A stretch of DNA of 64,000 nucleotides. Source: Branchiostoma floridae. Taxonomy: Eukaryota > Chordata > Leptocardii > Amphioxiformes > Branchiostomatidae. The notes under the pieces are model-generated. The model worked only from the letters and a program-made list of their open reading frames with translations, had not been told where the DNA came from and ran no database searches. The stretch is from NCBI RefSeq assembly GCF_000003815.2, contig NC_049991.1, positions 16,372,971 through 16,436,970 on the forward strand. The letters are read 5' to 3'. The translations under genes and the position numbers were made by a program. Below, piece after piece: positions 1-12,692 of this stretch (its first letter is position 1; each line of letters opens with the position of its first letter).

Positions 1-1690
1 CCTGGACACTTCAAGGACATCTCAAATGGCCCTGTATTTTGGAGAAACAGTCAGCGGCACTCAAGCAATTAGTTTACATTACTCAGTTGGCACATCTGAA
101 ACACTACATGATTGATTATAGGATACATAGCCTTGTAACCATGAAATAGAAGGATATGGTACATGTTATGCTGTTAGGATTTCCATACAAAAACTTGACC
201 TTACAGACTCAGACTGTACATGTTATTGTTAGCTTTCTGGCACAATGCACCCATCACTGTAAAGCATTCACCTTCCCATTGGAAGGGGGTGTAAAAACAT
301 TGAAATTATAAAAAAAATGAAGCCAATTTCAAATGTGACGTTTAATGAGGAACTTTAACTTTTAGGTAGAAATCTTTCAAATATTTTCTGTACATTGCCT
401 TTGACTCTCAAAGTTGCAAGGAGCAATTAAAGCCCTTATTTCTAGAGTTTAGAAGAGTACTTTTGCAGGTGGATTATAACATATTACGCTAGTTCACCTT
501 TATCCGCAGGGTAACCTTTATCTGTTGTTTTTAAAAATCAAGTTGACGAATGGTGGTTTCAAATTGCAGTATTCAAAACATTGCAGTTTGTAACCACTAT
601 CTCCCGACTTGATATTCCTATGTAGTTTTTTTTTAAAACAACGGATATAGGGTACCCTGGCTGCAGATAATGAACTGACGATAACTATTGAGTTGAGTAC
701 AGTAGATGTGTAGAGTAGATCTGGCAGAGGCCTGTACTATAGAAGTCTGTAGTCCTGAATACTCATGAAGTTATAACTGATACACAGATGAGTGTATAAG
801 CAATTACTTGAAGTATCCCTTTATCCAATTTCAACCTCTCTGCCAAACCTTTTCTATTTTTGTTCTCAAGGGCAGACCATGGGAGGCTAGTAAAAGTAGT
901 ATAACATGTGTAATGATGTTTTGTTGCTAATAAAATCTGCAGCTGCAAAACCCTCCTTTCGCCCTCAGGCAGGTTTTCTTACAATTATGTTACAATTTCA
1001 GGGATTAAAAGTTGTAACACAGGTTAGAAAATACAAACATGTACAATTTCTACCACAGCACTGTGATCTGAGATCATCTCTTACCATATACTGCATAATC
1101 AAATTATCATCAAAATGCTAGTGAACAGTAATTATACTATGTACTAGTATTAACTTGTACCAGTTCATTACCAGAACATTTTGCTGAGTTCAGTTCAGTT
1201 CATCCCCGCAAAGGTGACACCATGACTGAGAAGAATGATGGATCAATGTCACCTAAAATGTCTTGTAGCTGACTCCATAGCTTTCCCAGTTATAGAGATT
1301 AAATTGTCCTTAAATTTTTTTTTTAAAACAGACTGTCTAACCTGCAGCAACCCATCAAGTCTATAATAAACAGAAATTGGCAACAATTACACCCTTTGTC
1401 AGCAATACAATGCAGGCATTGTCATTCCCCTTGAAAGTGAAGATAATCATGCAAACTTGTTTCCTGTCTACCTGATTTAAACAATGGAACTATTGTCTGC
1501 TTGCCTCCATGATTATACAGTAATTTGCATACCTCTCATAGAGTCTCAACTTTTTATGTGAAGAAAATTGATGTCACAGCATGCTTCATTCATCCTGACT
1601 ATGTTTATGCTCAATATACTTTTACTTGCACTTATCTTATTATTGTATCTTATCTAGTTTTTCTTAATTGTTGTCATTATTTACATTTTA
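1..1690. other. Intergenic, no gene recognised
   Basis: AT-rich sequence with no open frame longer than about 105 codons and no recognisable protein motif. Homopolymer A/T runs are frequent. It could hold untranslated sequence of a gene lying to the left, but I see no splice pattern supporting this. Confidence 0.4.
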
Positions 1691-1699
1691 TCACTTGTT

Positions 1700-2785
1700 A
1701 CCTCCATGAAATGTCATGGAGGTTATATTTTACCCCGCGTTTGTGTGTCTGTCTGTCTGTCTGTGTGTTTGTGTGTGTGTGTGTAAACAAGATAACTCAA
1801 GAACGGCTGGGTGGGTTGCTTTCATACTTGGTGTGTTGGTAGTGTGTGATGAAAGCTGGAAATGATTAGATTTTGGGCCCTCTAGCGGCTCCCCTTGGTA
1901 CTGCAGCGCAACTTCCGGTTTTGCTATCTCGGTGTTCTGAACATGCTATGGTCACGATTTTTGAGTGTTAGATAGCTCTTGTGCTCAGGAAGAAATGACA
2001 TAAGTTTTGGCCCCCTAGCGTCTAGTTTTGGGATAGCAGGGGCGTTTTTGTCAAAAACTTCTGAAGAGGATAACTCAAGAAGGGAACAACGGATTTTCAT
2101 GATTTTTGGTATGTAGGTACCTTAGACAATGTTGTACACGATAAAATACTAATTATGCAAAATAGGAGCACATTTGCATAATTAATGAGAATATTATTTC
2201 ATGGCAGTTTTTTCAATGTATCTCTTGTTCCAGACATGCTATGGTCTTGACATTTACGTGGTAGATAGCTTTTAGTGCCATGACCAAGTGGAGCAAGTTT
2301 CAGCCCTCTAACATTTAATTGGGGAACTGCAGGGGCGTTTTTGTCAGACACTCCAAAGCGGATAACTGCAGAAAGGATTGACAGATTGGCATCATATTAG
2401 GCATGCGGGTACCTTAGACAAAGATGTTCATAATGATATACATGTTATGCAAATGAGGACTTAATTTGCATAATTAATGAGGAAATTGTATAATTCCATT
2501 GTTTTCAATAACTGGACTTCAATAAATGTAACACATGTTAATTATGATAGGTGGAGTATAAGCAGATACCAAATATGGTAATGAGGAGCTTATTTGCATA
2601 ATTTATGTAAAATTGCAAAACCGCTTTATGATTAATAATGGGAATTTTATGATTGTGACATGTGTACGTTAGTCAATGATGAACAACACCATGCATTAAT
2701 TATGTCTATGTGTTAGTCAATTTCATTAAATTTAGGAAAGCTCTAAATTTTCATGGAGGTATGAGGTCGCCGAACTCTAGTTTGA
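1700..2785 (+). repeat. ~1-kb dispersed repeat (family 1), forward copy
   Basis: It starts near an ATGTCATGGAGGTTATATTT segment followed by a (TCTG)n/(TGTG)n microsatellite at about 1745-1785, and ends near TCATGGAGGTATGAGG. The motif TTTGCATAATTAATGA or a close variant occurs three times inside (around 2173, 2466 and 2591). The phrases 'ccctctagcgg', 'gacatgctatggtc' and 'ggggcgtttttgtc' recur in other parts of the window: a reverse copy lies at about 12,693-13,345 and a fragment at 47,150-47,395. There is no coding capacity. The ends do not show clear inverted repeats; one end reads CTAG followed by T, which would fit a Helitron-like terminus, but that is only a suggestion. Confidence 0.65.
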
Positions 2786-2921
2786 TCTTATTTGCACATT
2801 TTACAATACTAGTCCTTGTACTCTAGACTAGAGGTACAGCTGTATATATGAACTTACTATGTAACTGTTACTGGCACCTCAAAGATGTCATTCTGAGAGG
2901 CCATATTAATTGAAAAAAATG

Positions 2922-2941
2922 CCCCCCCCCCCCAAAAAAAA
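2922..2941. repeat. Poly-C/poly-A tract
   Basis: A run of C followed directly by a run of A. Low-complexity sequence, prone to length error in assembly. Confidence 0.7.
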
Positions 2942-3536
2942 CCGCCTGTGACATGGCCCATTATGATTGGACAGCGGCACTGGCAGCGAGTCAATAGCCG
3001 CCATTATAACCACACCCACGTTTAACGACCTTGGCAATCCTTTCCTTTTGTTGCTATAATGACTTAATCAATAATTAAAGTTGACAATACAAGACAGCGA
3101 TTATCATATCAATATCTGCCAATCAGTTTGCAATTGCAGATCAGATATATATCAGGGCTCAAATTACTTTTTCTGCATACTTGCACTGGTGAAGGTAACA
3201 TTGAAAATTACCTGCACCACTCTGAGCTTAGGAAGCATGGATCATAATAAAATTGTTCAGAAACCATTGCTAGTTTTTTTTTTTTAATACTTTATAGGTG
3301 GTAACGGTCAATGCAGCTAATAACAATCCATATACAACTGCATCATAAGACATTTATGTACAAAACCCAGTACATGGACCAGTGCAGGTAGACATCAGAA
3401 ATACCTGCACAGCTCTAATTTTACATTGCTTAGAACATTATGGGGGACAGAAATATCTGGAAGGAGAATGTTTTCGTCTTTTGGAAGGGACGTAAAATCG
3501 GGGTCCCAGCCTAAAATGTTAGTGACTGTTACTAAC

Positions 3537-4780
3537 CAGTGTTCTCACCAGGAATTTTTCACAGCGTCGGGAAGGGGTCCGGGGGCCGCCGAAGGCCCCC
3601 GGCGGGGTCCAGGGGCAGAGCCCCTGTGGGGGGACCCAGGGGGGCGAAGCCCCCCGGAAGCTCTTGCATTTTAGGCTATTCAGAAGGCTTATTGTATCAG
3701 TTTTTAGGGGCATATATACGATAATTGTAGCAGTTTGACGTAACGATACTTTGAGTCAAAGCATCAAAGACAACTAAAAACTCATAAACAACATACTTTA
3801 CTCAGCTCAACCGTACTTTAATAAATATTGTCCGGTTTGCCACCAACTTTATCTAGATAAACAACTTTGACAGTCTCTGTTTTCATCGTATTTTTTTTCA
3901 TCGTAAACAGAACAAAACACGCAGAAACATGTGCTCGGCACGGCCCGGGGCATCCCCGGCCGACTTTCAAGTTCGCGATCGGCGGACGAATAATGCGTTC
4001 ACATAAGAGGTGTTGGACGTAAAAACAACAAGAATACCTTTGCTTCCTTTTGATATGAGTTTTGGGCCCGCAAAATCTCCAAAACGGCAGAAATTTTCGG
4101 GGTAAAATACGGTAAAATTTGCTCCAAAAATGGCGGTCGCTGCTGTTGTTTATCCTAAAGTCTTTGCCTAAACCAATGAGATCGCTAGTTTCCCCTGACG
4201 TCACAGAGACGCATCAGATCTCGCGAGAATTTTTTGCGAGATTTTACGATGTTTTCGCCGCCATTACCGCTAGCTGTCTGCATGCATGCAGGCACGATGT
4301 TTTTCGTCATTTCTCAACGCAAATTTCTCGATCTTTGGAAGGTTTTAGATGATTTACAAGTATACTGCAACATAAAAGGGAATATATACAAGTGCTATTT
4401 TTGTGCAAGTCCAAGAAGCGTTTCTTGCCGTTCCGATTTTGACCGGACTTGAACCGAAACTTTTTACAAGTTTTGTGCCGGTTCTCTGTTTACAGTACAG
4501 AGCGCACGCCGCGCAAGGGGCGGTCCTGGGTGGGGGCTGCGAGATAGCGGTACGCGGGGTGCTGTAAAACACCTCCCTTCGAGCTGAAACTTCCTGAAAC
4601 AGCGGAGGCGCGTGCTTGGCACGTGCTTTCGTATTTTTAGAACGGTATTTTTCCAGTTTTCCCCCATTTTTTGGCCGCTACGCTGGGTGAAAATACAGCG
4701 TAGCGGGCTTTTTACAGCGTCATTTTTCCAGCCCACAGCGTATCGGCCCGCTATGCTGAAAAGGCCTGGTGAGAACACTG
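3537..4780. mobile_element. Non-autonomous DNA transposon with 16-bp perfect terminal inverted repeats
   Basis: The left end CAGTGTTCTCACCAGG (3537-3552) is the exact reverse complement of the right end (4765-4780). Similarity continues imperfectly for another ~20 bp inward (TTTTCAnAGCGnCGG-like on both ends). The 5-bp sequence CTAAC flanks both sides (3532-3536 and 4781-4785) and is a candidate target-site duplication. The left interior is a GC-rich run of nested palindromes (about 3569-3665). No transposase frame is visible. The CAGTG start is typical of hAT-like termini, but hAT elements normally duplicate 8 bp, so the superfamily is left open. Confidence 0.8.
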
Positions 4781-7700
4781 CTAACCGTTCCTACTTGGCC
4801 TGACGAACTCTATGAGTTCTCTATGACACAAATGAGAGAGTGGACCTGGTCCTGGCAACTCGCCCTGTGATATACAGGCTTTTTGTTGACGTAATAGTTA
4901 TCATAATTTGAATCCACTGACGACACTGTTGCCAATGTTGGCAAGTAATTGGTTTACAGTCGTACGTTTTTTTACAGTCTTACGCTGTAATCCAACAGAT
5001 GACGTCAAATTAAAAGCCCGTATTATGTACAGGCAGACTTCGGCAACTACAAAATATACTATCATTGGGACTGTATTTAGTTGTTAGTCCACAATAAATC
5101 CACTGCAGACCCAAAGACTGGTTCCGAAAGTAGGTGTTACCATTTTTCTGGGTGCTATTATCCCATAAAAATTGTGATAGGATGAGCGGACATCCTGTGT
5201 AATTGTATGAGAGGTATCCCCGTACCTGGAATGGTTCAGTCTGTATGACATCACGTGACCTTATGATAGGTTGTGGAACTTTTCAGCTCTGCACAACTTT
5301 CGTAATTTTCTCTCGCCCTCCCATCCCAGGGTTTCTTTGTATACAACTAACAACAGCAAACTTTTAAGAACTTGCAACCGCCACCACACAGGCTCCTGTT
5401 TCTTCCTTTCTGAGTAACGAACTAGACAATTATCCTGGCATTAACATAACATAACAACTACTGTTCCAGAGAACCAGAAATTAGCTGTAAAACTGGGCTA
5501 ACACACCTTGCTGGGCAGCCCTAGCTGCCTGATCCAGTACAGCTGAACCGATAAATAATAAATAAAGTGCTCCTACCTCTGACTTTACCACCCTTTTCTG
5601 CATCTTCCTTATCGCTACTGCCGTACTGGTCTTGTGCTCTCAGGATTCAGCTAAAAGGAAAAGATAAGAATACATTCAGTCTTACTTCCTATATCCTTGT
5701 CATTAAACTACTTTAAATCTGGTCTTACCATGAGAGAAGATCTTTGTCATGTGTAGTGAATACAATCGTCCAGCATGTGTATAGTTATGTGAATGCAATA
5801 CCAAAGTACATGTACTATACAGTTAGCAACAAAATAAAGAACAAGATTATAATGTCATTACAAGAAGGCAACCTTCCACAGCATAGACATGCAATGGCAT
5901 ATTTTTTAATGTATTTCAAACTTGATATACTAACCATGCCTGCCTTGAACATACTACATGTAAATACGACATGACATTGTTCAGTAAAGAGAAAGCCATA
6001 GCCACAGTACTAGTCTAATCCATCCAGTTTTCTACCAGGCTCAGACCTTGAGCCATGCAATGAATAGTAGAATACATGAATATAGTAGTATGCATCATTT
6101 GATTACACTGCTGCTGAGTTCCCTGACACAGGGATAGGTAGCAAATCTAGTGTCTACCAGACTCCCGCCTGGCCGAATAGTAATAGGGTACTTTGGCCAA
6201 GTTGGGAATAAAAGCCTAGTAGTGTAGTAGGAGCGAATTAGCCGTCCGGGAGGGGGAGACTATGAATCTAAGCGTGGCCAACTTCCCGATTTTTTTGCCT
6301 AATTCTACGATCCCGGCACCCCCGGAAGAACTTCCGACAGAAGGACTGGTGAAGGCTACAGCAAATCGGCTTGTCTTCAAAACACGCTTCCAAGCGATTT
6401 TATCCAGTGGGTTCGCATGACCCAGCAACACAACAATATAAAGTGCCTAACGGCGCAGTAACGGCACCTGTACATGTAGCTGGTATATCTTCATGTTCAA
6501 TATCAACAACTCTCTTGCACCCACCAGTAACTGCAGCTGATCTATTTTTAGTTCAGCAGCCTGTAGGGTCAACATGCGATAACCTGAACACAGTCATGTA
6601 GCAGACAGAAGAATACTGGCTCTTCCTAGCGTGTAACATTAGTACTTTCCCCGCTAGTAAATCAACCCCTTTTAGTTCTTCCTCACCAGTAAATCCATGT
6701 GTTCTGTTCTAGGAGTGTGATAGGAAAGTCCCTGGGTAGGTCATGCCTGTTCCTGATGCTTGTTGTTCCCCCCCAGTTTTTGCAAGTGACCCAGATGTAA
6801 CCCGATCCACAGGCAGATAACAAGAAACAGTCCTGGCTATCAATCATTTCACATTTCACACATGCAGCCTAAAAAAACTCTAGCCCAGTAACCCCTGGCA
6901 AAATATGCAGCATAGAAACAACATTGAAATTGGCATCCCCAAGAAAGGCATCTTCTTCATTTTACACAACGTAAAAATTGATAAAAACGAAAAATGAAAG
7001 TGAACTTGTAAGAATCAGAATGGCGAGAAACATTGTTTACATGGCAATAATATATAACATTTTTCTGTCAGCAACAAAGCAAAAGCTAGTATAGTTGGTG
7101 GCTGGACATTATTTCAAAGCTTAGTGAACTTGATCTATGCGACTGCAACAAGTATGATATTTTATCACTTATAACCATGCCAGCTATAATCTTATCGCCA
7201 CATAACCATGTGATATGGGAAGACCAGCTGTGTGAAAAGGCAAGGAGGTTGAAACCTCCTTGGATAAGGCAAAGAAATGTATGTTGTTTTTTATCATTCC
7301 AGTTCAGTGACTTGGCTTAAAGCATTTTCATACTCATATTATAACCTGCATCATATTTCATATACCAACTGCGGAAGGTCATTAAACACTACATGTAAAT
7401 TGTAATTGAAATCACCGAAGGTCAGCAATAGTTACATAATGTAGTTATTTCTGGTCGCCTGGTGTAATATCTCATTCAAAATTCATGTCCACAATTACAT
7501 GCTAAACCTGTTGAGTTGTTGCAATTTACAAGGCCACTGAGAAGTAATTGACCTTTGACATGTGGATTGGGCCTTGTGCATTTAAGTCTGTTTACTTACG
7601 TACTAACGTAAATCTATATGCAAAAAAAAGTAATAGTTGAGAGGATTGCATCATTAATAGTAAGTCCAGGGCAAAGTGCACTATTTTCTTCAGACAATGC

Positions 7701-8465
7701 TGAAGAAATACATGTATATTTGTACAACAATGTACACCTTGCTCATGAGTGCACATAGTGCATCAAGGCCAGATATACTAATAATGTCCTTGAGTACATG
7801 TGACAACATGATGATATTCATATACATGAATAACCCAGATACAGATGAAGATCTAAATTCGAATGTAATAAACAGGAGCAAATACTGCATGAGGTATAAG
7901 TTATAACAAATTGATGTCCAGGATGTATTCTGCATTGGTAATTTATTAACTAAAGGTCAATGAAAGACATTAGAGATAACTGTTAAAGTACATCAACTGC
8001 AAACTGTAAAGTTCAGTTGAAATGTCAGGCAACTCAGAGGGGCTGTTCTCTTTATGGCAGAAGCAAACGTGTCTGATTTACAGTATCTGTAACATTGGAC
8101 CTTGCGATAGGTTTCAAAATGTAATTAATGTTGTCCAATAGTAAAAAAAAACAGTATTTTATCCAATTGGGTAGCATCAGTGGCAATAATATTAACGTTT
8201 TAGATCATAAAAACTTTGTTGTTGTTGTTAAAAACTTGTTAAATGACAACATACAAAGCTTCAAATTCACTAGCTACAGAAACACTGTCAAACCTGCATA
8301 CCTGCATACCTGCATACCATCTTCAGTCGAGGGAGGAGTGGACTCAACAATAACATTAACGTATGTATTGCAAAATGGAGAGGAAAGTTAAAAACTTATC
8401 AAATAACAATTCTTAAATAATAACGTTAAGTGATCATCTTTATAGTTTTCTACCCAACTTAGCAC
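4781..8465. other. Intergenic, no confident gene
   Basis: No conserved protein was recognised. A 62-nt minus-strand segment at 5638-5577 sits between AG and GTAGG and is open in two frames; it is a weak exon candidate only. The short minus-strand open frame around 6216-6431 has no recognisable motif. Confidence 0.35.
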
Positions 8466-8469
8466 AAGA

Positions 8470-8952
8470 TGTAACAGTGGTGTTCAAGGACTGCTAAACC
8501 GAAGACGCGTTCAAGGACTGCTAAACCGAAGACGCCTAACGGCTTAAGCCTTTTGGCCGAACGGTTTGCACGTTCGATTTGTGATCCGGCTGCCCGGGTT
8601 CGGCGCGGGTTCGAATCCCGGGAGTCGGGGTGTTGTTTCTTTCTGTTCTTACTCGCCCCTCGTATTTCTACAATGGTTCCCACGCCGGCCCTGTGATTAA
8701 CAGGCTAGTATGTGCCACACAGGGATGTCGATCTCGGAGATTCGAGGACGAATCTTGAAAAGAAAAGGGGGAGTAGTGTAACAGTGGTGTTCAAGGACTG
8801 CTAAACCGAAGACGCCTAACGGCTTAAGCCTTTTGGCCGAACGGTTTGCACGTTCGATTGGTGATCCGGCTGCCCGGGTTTGGCGCGGGTTCAAATCCCG
8901 GGAGTCGGGGTGTTGTTTCTTTCTGTTCTTACTCGCCCCTCTGGTTGTTTCA
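8470..8952 (+). mobile_element. Miniature LTR retrotransposon (TRIM-like) with tRNA-like LTRs
   Basis: Two direct repeats, 8470-8672 (203 bp) and 8777-8952 (176 bp), both begin TGTAACAG and end in CA. They differ in length by exactly one 27-bp tandem duplication (GTTCAAGGACTGCTAAACCG plus 7 nt) present in the left copy. The element is flanked by a 4-bp candidate target duplication AAGA (8466-8469 and 8953-8956). The ~104-bp interior starts with TGGTTCCCACGCC one base after the left repeat, which looks like a tRNA primer-binding site. It ends with a purine-rich tract AAAAGAAAAGGGGGAG just before the right repeat, as expected for Ty3/gypsy-type elements. There is no coding sequence. Each repeat contains TGGCCGAACGG and GGTTCGAATCC (GGTTCAAATCC in the right copy), which resemble the A and B boxes of a class-II tRNA. 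Two tandem tRNA-derived SINEs is the alternative, but the equal ends, PBS and purine tract favour an LTR element. Confidence 0.75.
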
Positions 8953-9737
8953 AAGATAGCAACCACCACCTGTGGCATTAGTAAGTGAGTCACACGTACA
9001 TGTCAGTCTGTAACCATAATTTGGCAGTCTGTTCACACGACTTGTCTAATTTTTCTGTAACTAAAACCAAGGATATAACGTTAAGTTATCGTCCTTGCAA
9101 AAACTTACAGTTCTCTGTCGTTCTTTTGCCCCAATTTTCAACGCACATGGCACACTGCATAACAAAACTCCCATGGGACGGCCGATCAAAATTCAGAGTG
9201 ACTCAGAAGACGAAGTTGCTGCAATGTCTCCAGTTTTAAGTACATGTAGAGACTCTAGACTACGTGAATGTTACGTCAGTAACATCAATATAATGGACCT
9301 TCATCTATTTTGGCCTGGGGGCAACCTACTTTGACCGATGAAACCAGCCAAGCGAAAGATGTCCTCGCCTGTCACACCTATGAAAGGTGTGATGATTTAT
9401 GAAAAACGAATTATTCCGATCACCAACAAAACGTTTAGAAATAGTAACATGACTGGAATAAGCATACAGCAGGCGTCATGTTCCTACAGATTGCATGAGA
9501 GGCAAATTTTGTTGTGAAATAGAAGTGAACCCGCATGCTTCTGACAGCTCGGGGTGGCAACATGCGACACTCCGACATGCTCCACTGAGCAGCAAAATTG
9601 CTGATTTGGACTGGGTTTTGCGTAAAACAAATATGCAGGATCGTTCTGACGTTGTCCCCTCCCTGTACCAACATACGTAAAACAAACATGAACGGTCGTA
9701 ACCTTCCACACCCAAGAGTATTTTAGACATAATATCG

Positions 9738-9757
9738 CCCCCCCCCCCCCCCCCCCC
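9738..9757. repeat. Poly-C tract (20 C)
   Basis: Uninterrupted run of 20 C on the plus strand. Confidence 0.9.
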
Positions 9758-9883
9758 TTCTAACCCACTATTGCTGTGTAAACAAGCGCCAGTCCTTTGT
9801 TTGTTCGGTGATGTTTCACAACTCCGTATCAAAACGACCACAGTGATGGCGAATCTGCCCGATCGGCGGCAAAATACACTTAC

Positions 9884-9950
9884 CCGACGTTAGAAAATCT
9901 TGTCGACAGCGCTGATATCCCACTCTGAAGGTTTGCCGCCAAAAATACAT
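9884..9950 (-). CDS. Possible first coding exon, unidentified gene
   Basis: On the minus strand an ATG at 9950 opens a 22-codon frame that runs into a good donor (G|GTAAGTG after 9884), leaving one extra base. The peptide is basic and aromatic at its start. No following exon could be joined with confidence; the only candidate further along is 5638-5577. This may be chance. Confidence 0.18.
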
Positions 9951-11451
9951 CTCTAAAACCCCAGGAAATCACAGCTTCTTCAGGGGCTGGCGTTCGGGTT
10001 TGGCGCTGGATATCCTGCGGCCCCCGTGACCTGTTGGAAGCCTTGACTCAACTTCTCACCTTTAGGAACAGAAATCTTTCGACTTTTAAATCGAAACTGT
10101 GTCGTCTTTTCAGACTCTATGTATGTACAAAAAAATACAGATCGGCGACCTAATGATACATCGGTACTCTTATTCTTGTGACAAAACGACTTTTTTGTAC
10201 GTTTTGTGTGAGACGGCCCCCACAGAAGTTGCGCAAGGCGGTGGCCCAGTCATTGACCTTTAGAGAGGAACTGACGTAGTCGGAAAAGAATTCCCTCTCC
10301 CAGTCCGACGAATTTTAGACATGCTGTGAAGTGTGACGCCCAAAAGTGTAACAAAACATGTGCGAAGTGTGAAAAGTCGTTATTCGTTTCTCCAAAAGCT
10401 CCTTGGTTTCTCAAAGCTATTCAGACGTGGAAAAAAAGTTGTTCGCGATTCTACTCTAACGTTTAGTTGGCCGGAGTTTGAGGGAGAAAGAGCACATTCT
10501 CTCTTGTTGCTCATAAATGATAATTACTACGGTAACCAGGAAGCGACAAGATTATTAACTTCCGTTGAACACAGACAAATGATATATATACAGACCGATC
10601 AAGCCTGTAAAATTCAGTTAAATTCAGGCAATTTAGCCGGTTTAAATACGGTTCGTATTAAATACGGTTTGTATTATTGTATAATATTAAATGTCCTCAA
10701 AGAAACTACAATCTGAGACAAAATTGCCCCAAAGAATTAGCAATCAGAGACATCAGATTTCACGGTCAGTGCAAGTTCACGCCCTCTGGCAGCACGACCA
10801 GAAACTGCTGTAGAAATGTCTATTATGTACAAACAAGGACAAACAGACACACAGACAGAAGCTCCTGCAAATCTTACTGACTACTCACAGCATTGATCAG
10901 CATCGCTTCAACTCAACCGTAGTCAGGGTGGCCGTGGAAAAGTTACGTGCGGCGAGGAACAGCCTGAGCCAGAGCCTGAGTTGAGCACATCTGGTGTTGA
11001 TTAATAAAGTCAACAACAAGCAGATACAAGTCACGTGATGACAAGTCAACAACAACAGTCCAGAACACAAACCTGCGTGAAGGGCTATTAAAGGTGTTTG
11101 AAACCCAAGCTATTTGCTTATTTTCGCACCAGGGCAGTAAAACCAACCTAGAAAATCGGAGCGTAACCACTGCTTGGAGAGTCCGTGTAGCTAACATAAC
11201 ACATAATTCAGCCCTGCCATTTAGACTGCCATCACTGAATGCCCCACACTGCATTCAATTATCAATAAAATAACGTAATGGTCTAAGTATGGCCTTGTCC
11301 CACAATATAGGGCATATTATTGGATATCGCGCACAACATAAAAACAATTCGTGCCCGTAGACTATAGTCACATAATGATTGTATATTAATAATGCCTATG
11401 TCACAAACCAGGGCCTGGGCAACCGGGCGGCTTTATCAGGAACGACATATA

Positions 11452-11903
11452 CAGTCAAACCTGCCCGAGCGACCACCTCTTCTCAACGACCACCTGGCCA
11501 ACGCGACCGCGACCGGCCCAAATTAGGACCCATAACGACCGCATCATTTTCAAAATTGAGGTTTTCATCGATTTTTTATGATAACTAGCGCGATTTTATG
11601 TCGAAATCGGCCATTTTGCGTCGTATTTTGACTGCCATTACGAAGTTATGTTTAGAATAATATTTTTGAATTTACAGAATAATTTTGAATTTACAATTTA
11701 CAGTGTGCGTGTTGTATTTGACATTAAATACCTCGCTTCTTTGTGTGTGTGCAGTGTGCTCGCTATTTGCCATTAAACACAACGGAAACCATTTATACTT
11801 TACATCGGGCATGTTTTGAGTCGATACTCTTCTCAACGACCACCTGTCCAAATCGACCGATTTTCCCGGTCCCCCGGGTGGTCGTCTTGGGCAGGTTTGA
11901 CTG
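11452..11903. mobile_element. Non-autonomous TIR element, TA-flanked (mariner-like ends)
   Basis: The left end CAGTCAAACCTGCCC is matched by GGGCAGGTTTGACTG at the right end, and both are bordered by TATA. Just inside, the left end has GACCACCTCTTCTCAACGAC and the right end has GGTGGTCGTC; the phrase TTCTCAACGACCACCTG occurs twice in direct orientation (about 11,480 and 11,830). A TA duplication with CAGT ends suggests a Tc1/mariner-type non-autonomous element. No transposase is encoded. Confidence 0.75.
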
Positions 11904-12005
11904 TATATATAAAAGACAACAAAATGCACAACGTAAAAATAAGCGTCATTGGTATAATTCCTGTTTATTTCTAGGTACACATTGTTATTTTCATTTCTTT
12001 TAACA

Positions 12006-12066
12006 TCTCGGCCGTGCCTCGGTTTCGGGTCATCATTTCCAAAGTGAAACCGAGGCACGGCCGAGA
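12006..12066. repeat. Perfect 21-bp inverted repeat (hairpin)
   Basis: Arms 12006-12026 and 12046-12066 are exact reverse complements (TCTCGGCCGTGCCTCGGTTT plus one base) around a 19-nt spacer. It is GC-rich and sits in AT-rich surroundings. Confidence 0.9.
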
Positions 12067-12692
12067 GCATATCAAAGCAAACCAATTATCTAAAGTGCAA
12101 TTCTACAGTGACTACGATCATTTGCCATGCATGATTTTGGCTGGATCACTGCATCACTATTCAACTCAATGAGCTCCATGCATCATTTTCCAATTTGAAG
12201 CATAACGTTATACATGGCATGCGTGAGTACGCAAAGCAAGGGAATAATGTCCGTATTTGTGCAAAGAAATCCATATTGCTGTGTCTAGTACTATTTTGGC
12301 ACGCCAGCTTTGAAATAACATGATTGTGTTGGGCGGCTTTTCCCCCTCTTCTCGGAACTCGAATATTTTTCCACGTACAGTACTCACATTTATGAATAAC
12401 AATGAGCGTTCTCTTTAGTCCCAGTCGGGGCGCTTGAAGCCGTTCGCTAAAACACTATTTCAATCGCGCACAAGGCACCACTGTCATTTAATCATCATTC
12501 TAATTTCTATACATTTCTAAAGACATTTCCGTATGTTCTCGCTCGACACCAAGTCAATCTTCGACTTGAAAAAGCTAACGATGCACAGGTGTTTTATTTG
12601 ATGTCTTAGTATACCTCACAACCGATGTCGGCTGGGAATAAATACAATCTACATGTAGTATTACATTTTCCATCCAACACCGGTATTAACAA

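Noticed and set aside
3426-3724. Overlapping Gly/Pro/Arg-rich open frames on both strands
   Set aside because: They come from the GC-rich palindromic arm of a transposon.
8459-8993. Two similar minus-strand open frames suggesting a duplicated small gene
   Set aside because: They are the reverse of the two LTRs of the miniature element; the shared peptide is the reverse of a tRNA-like sequence.
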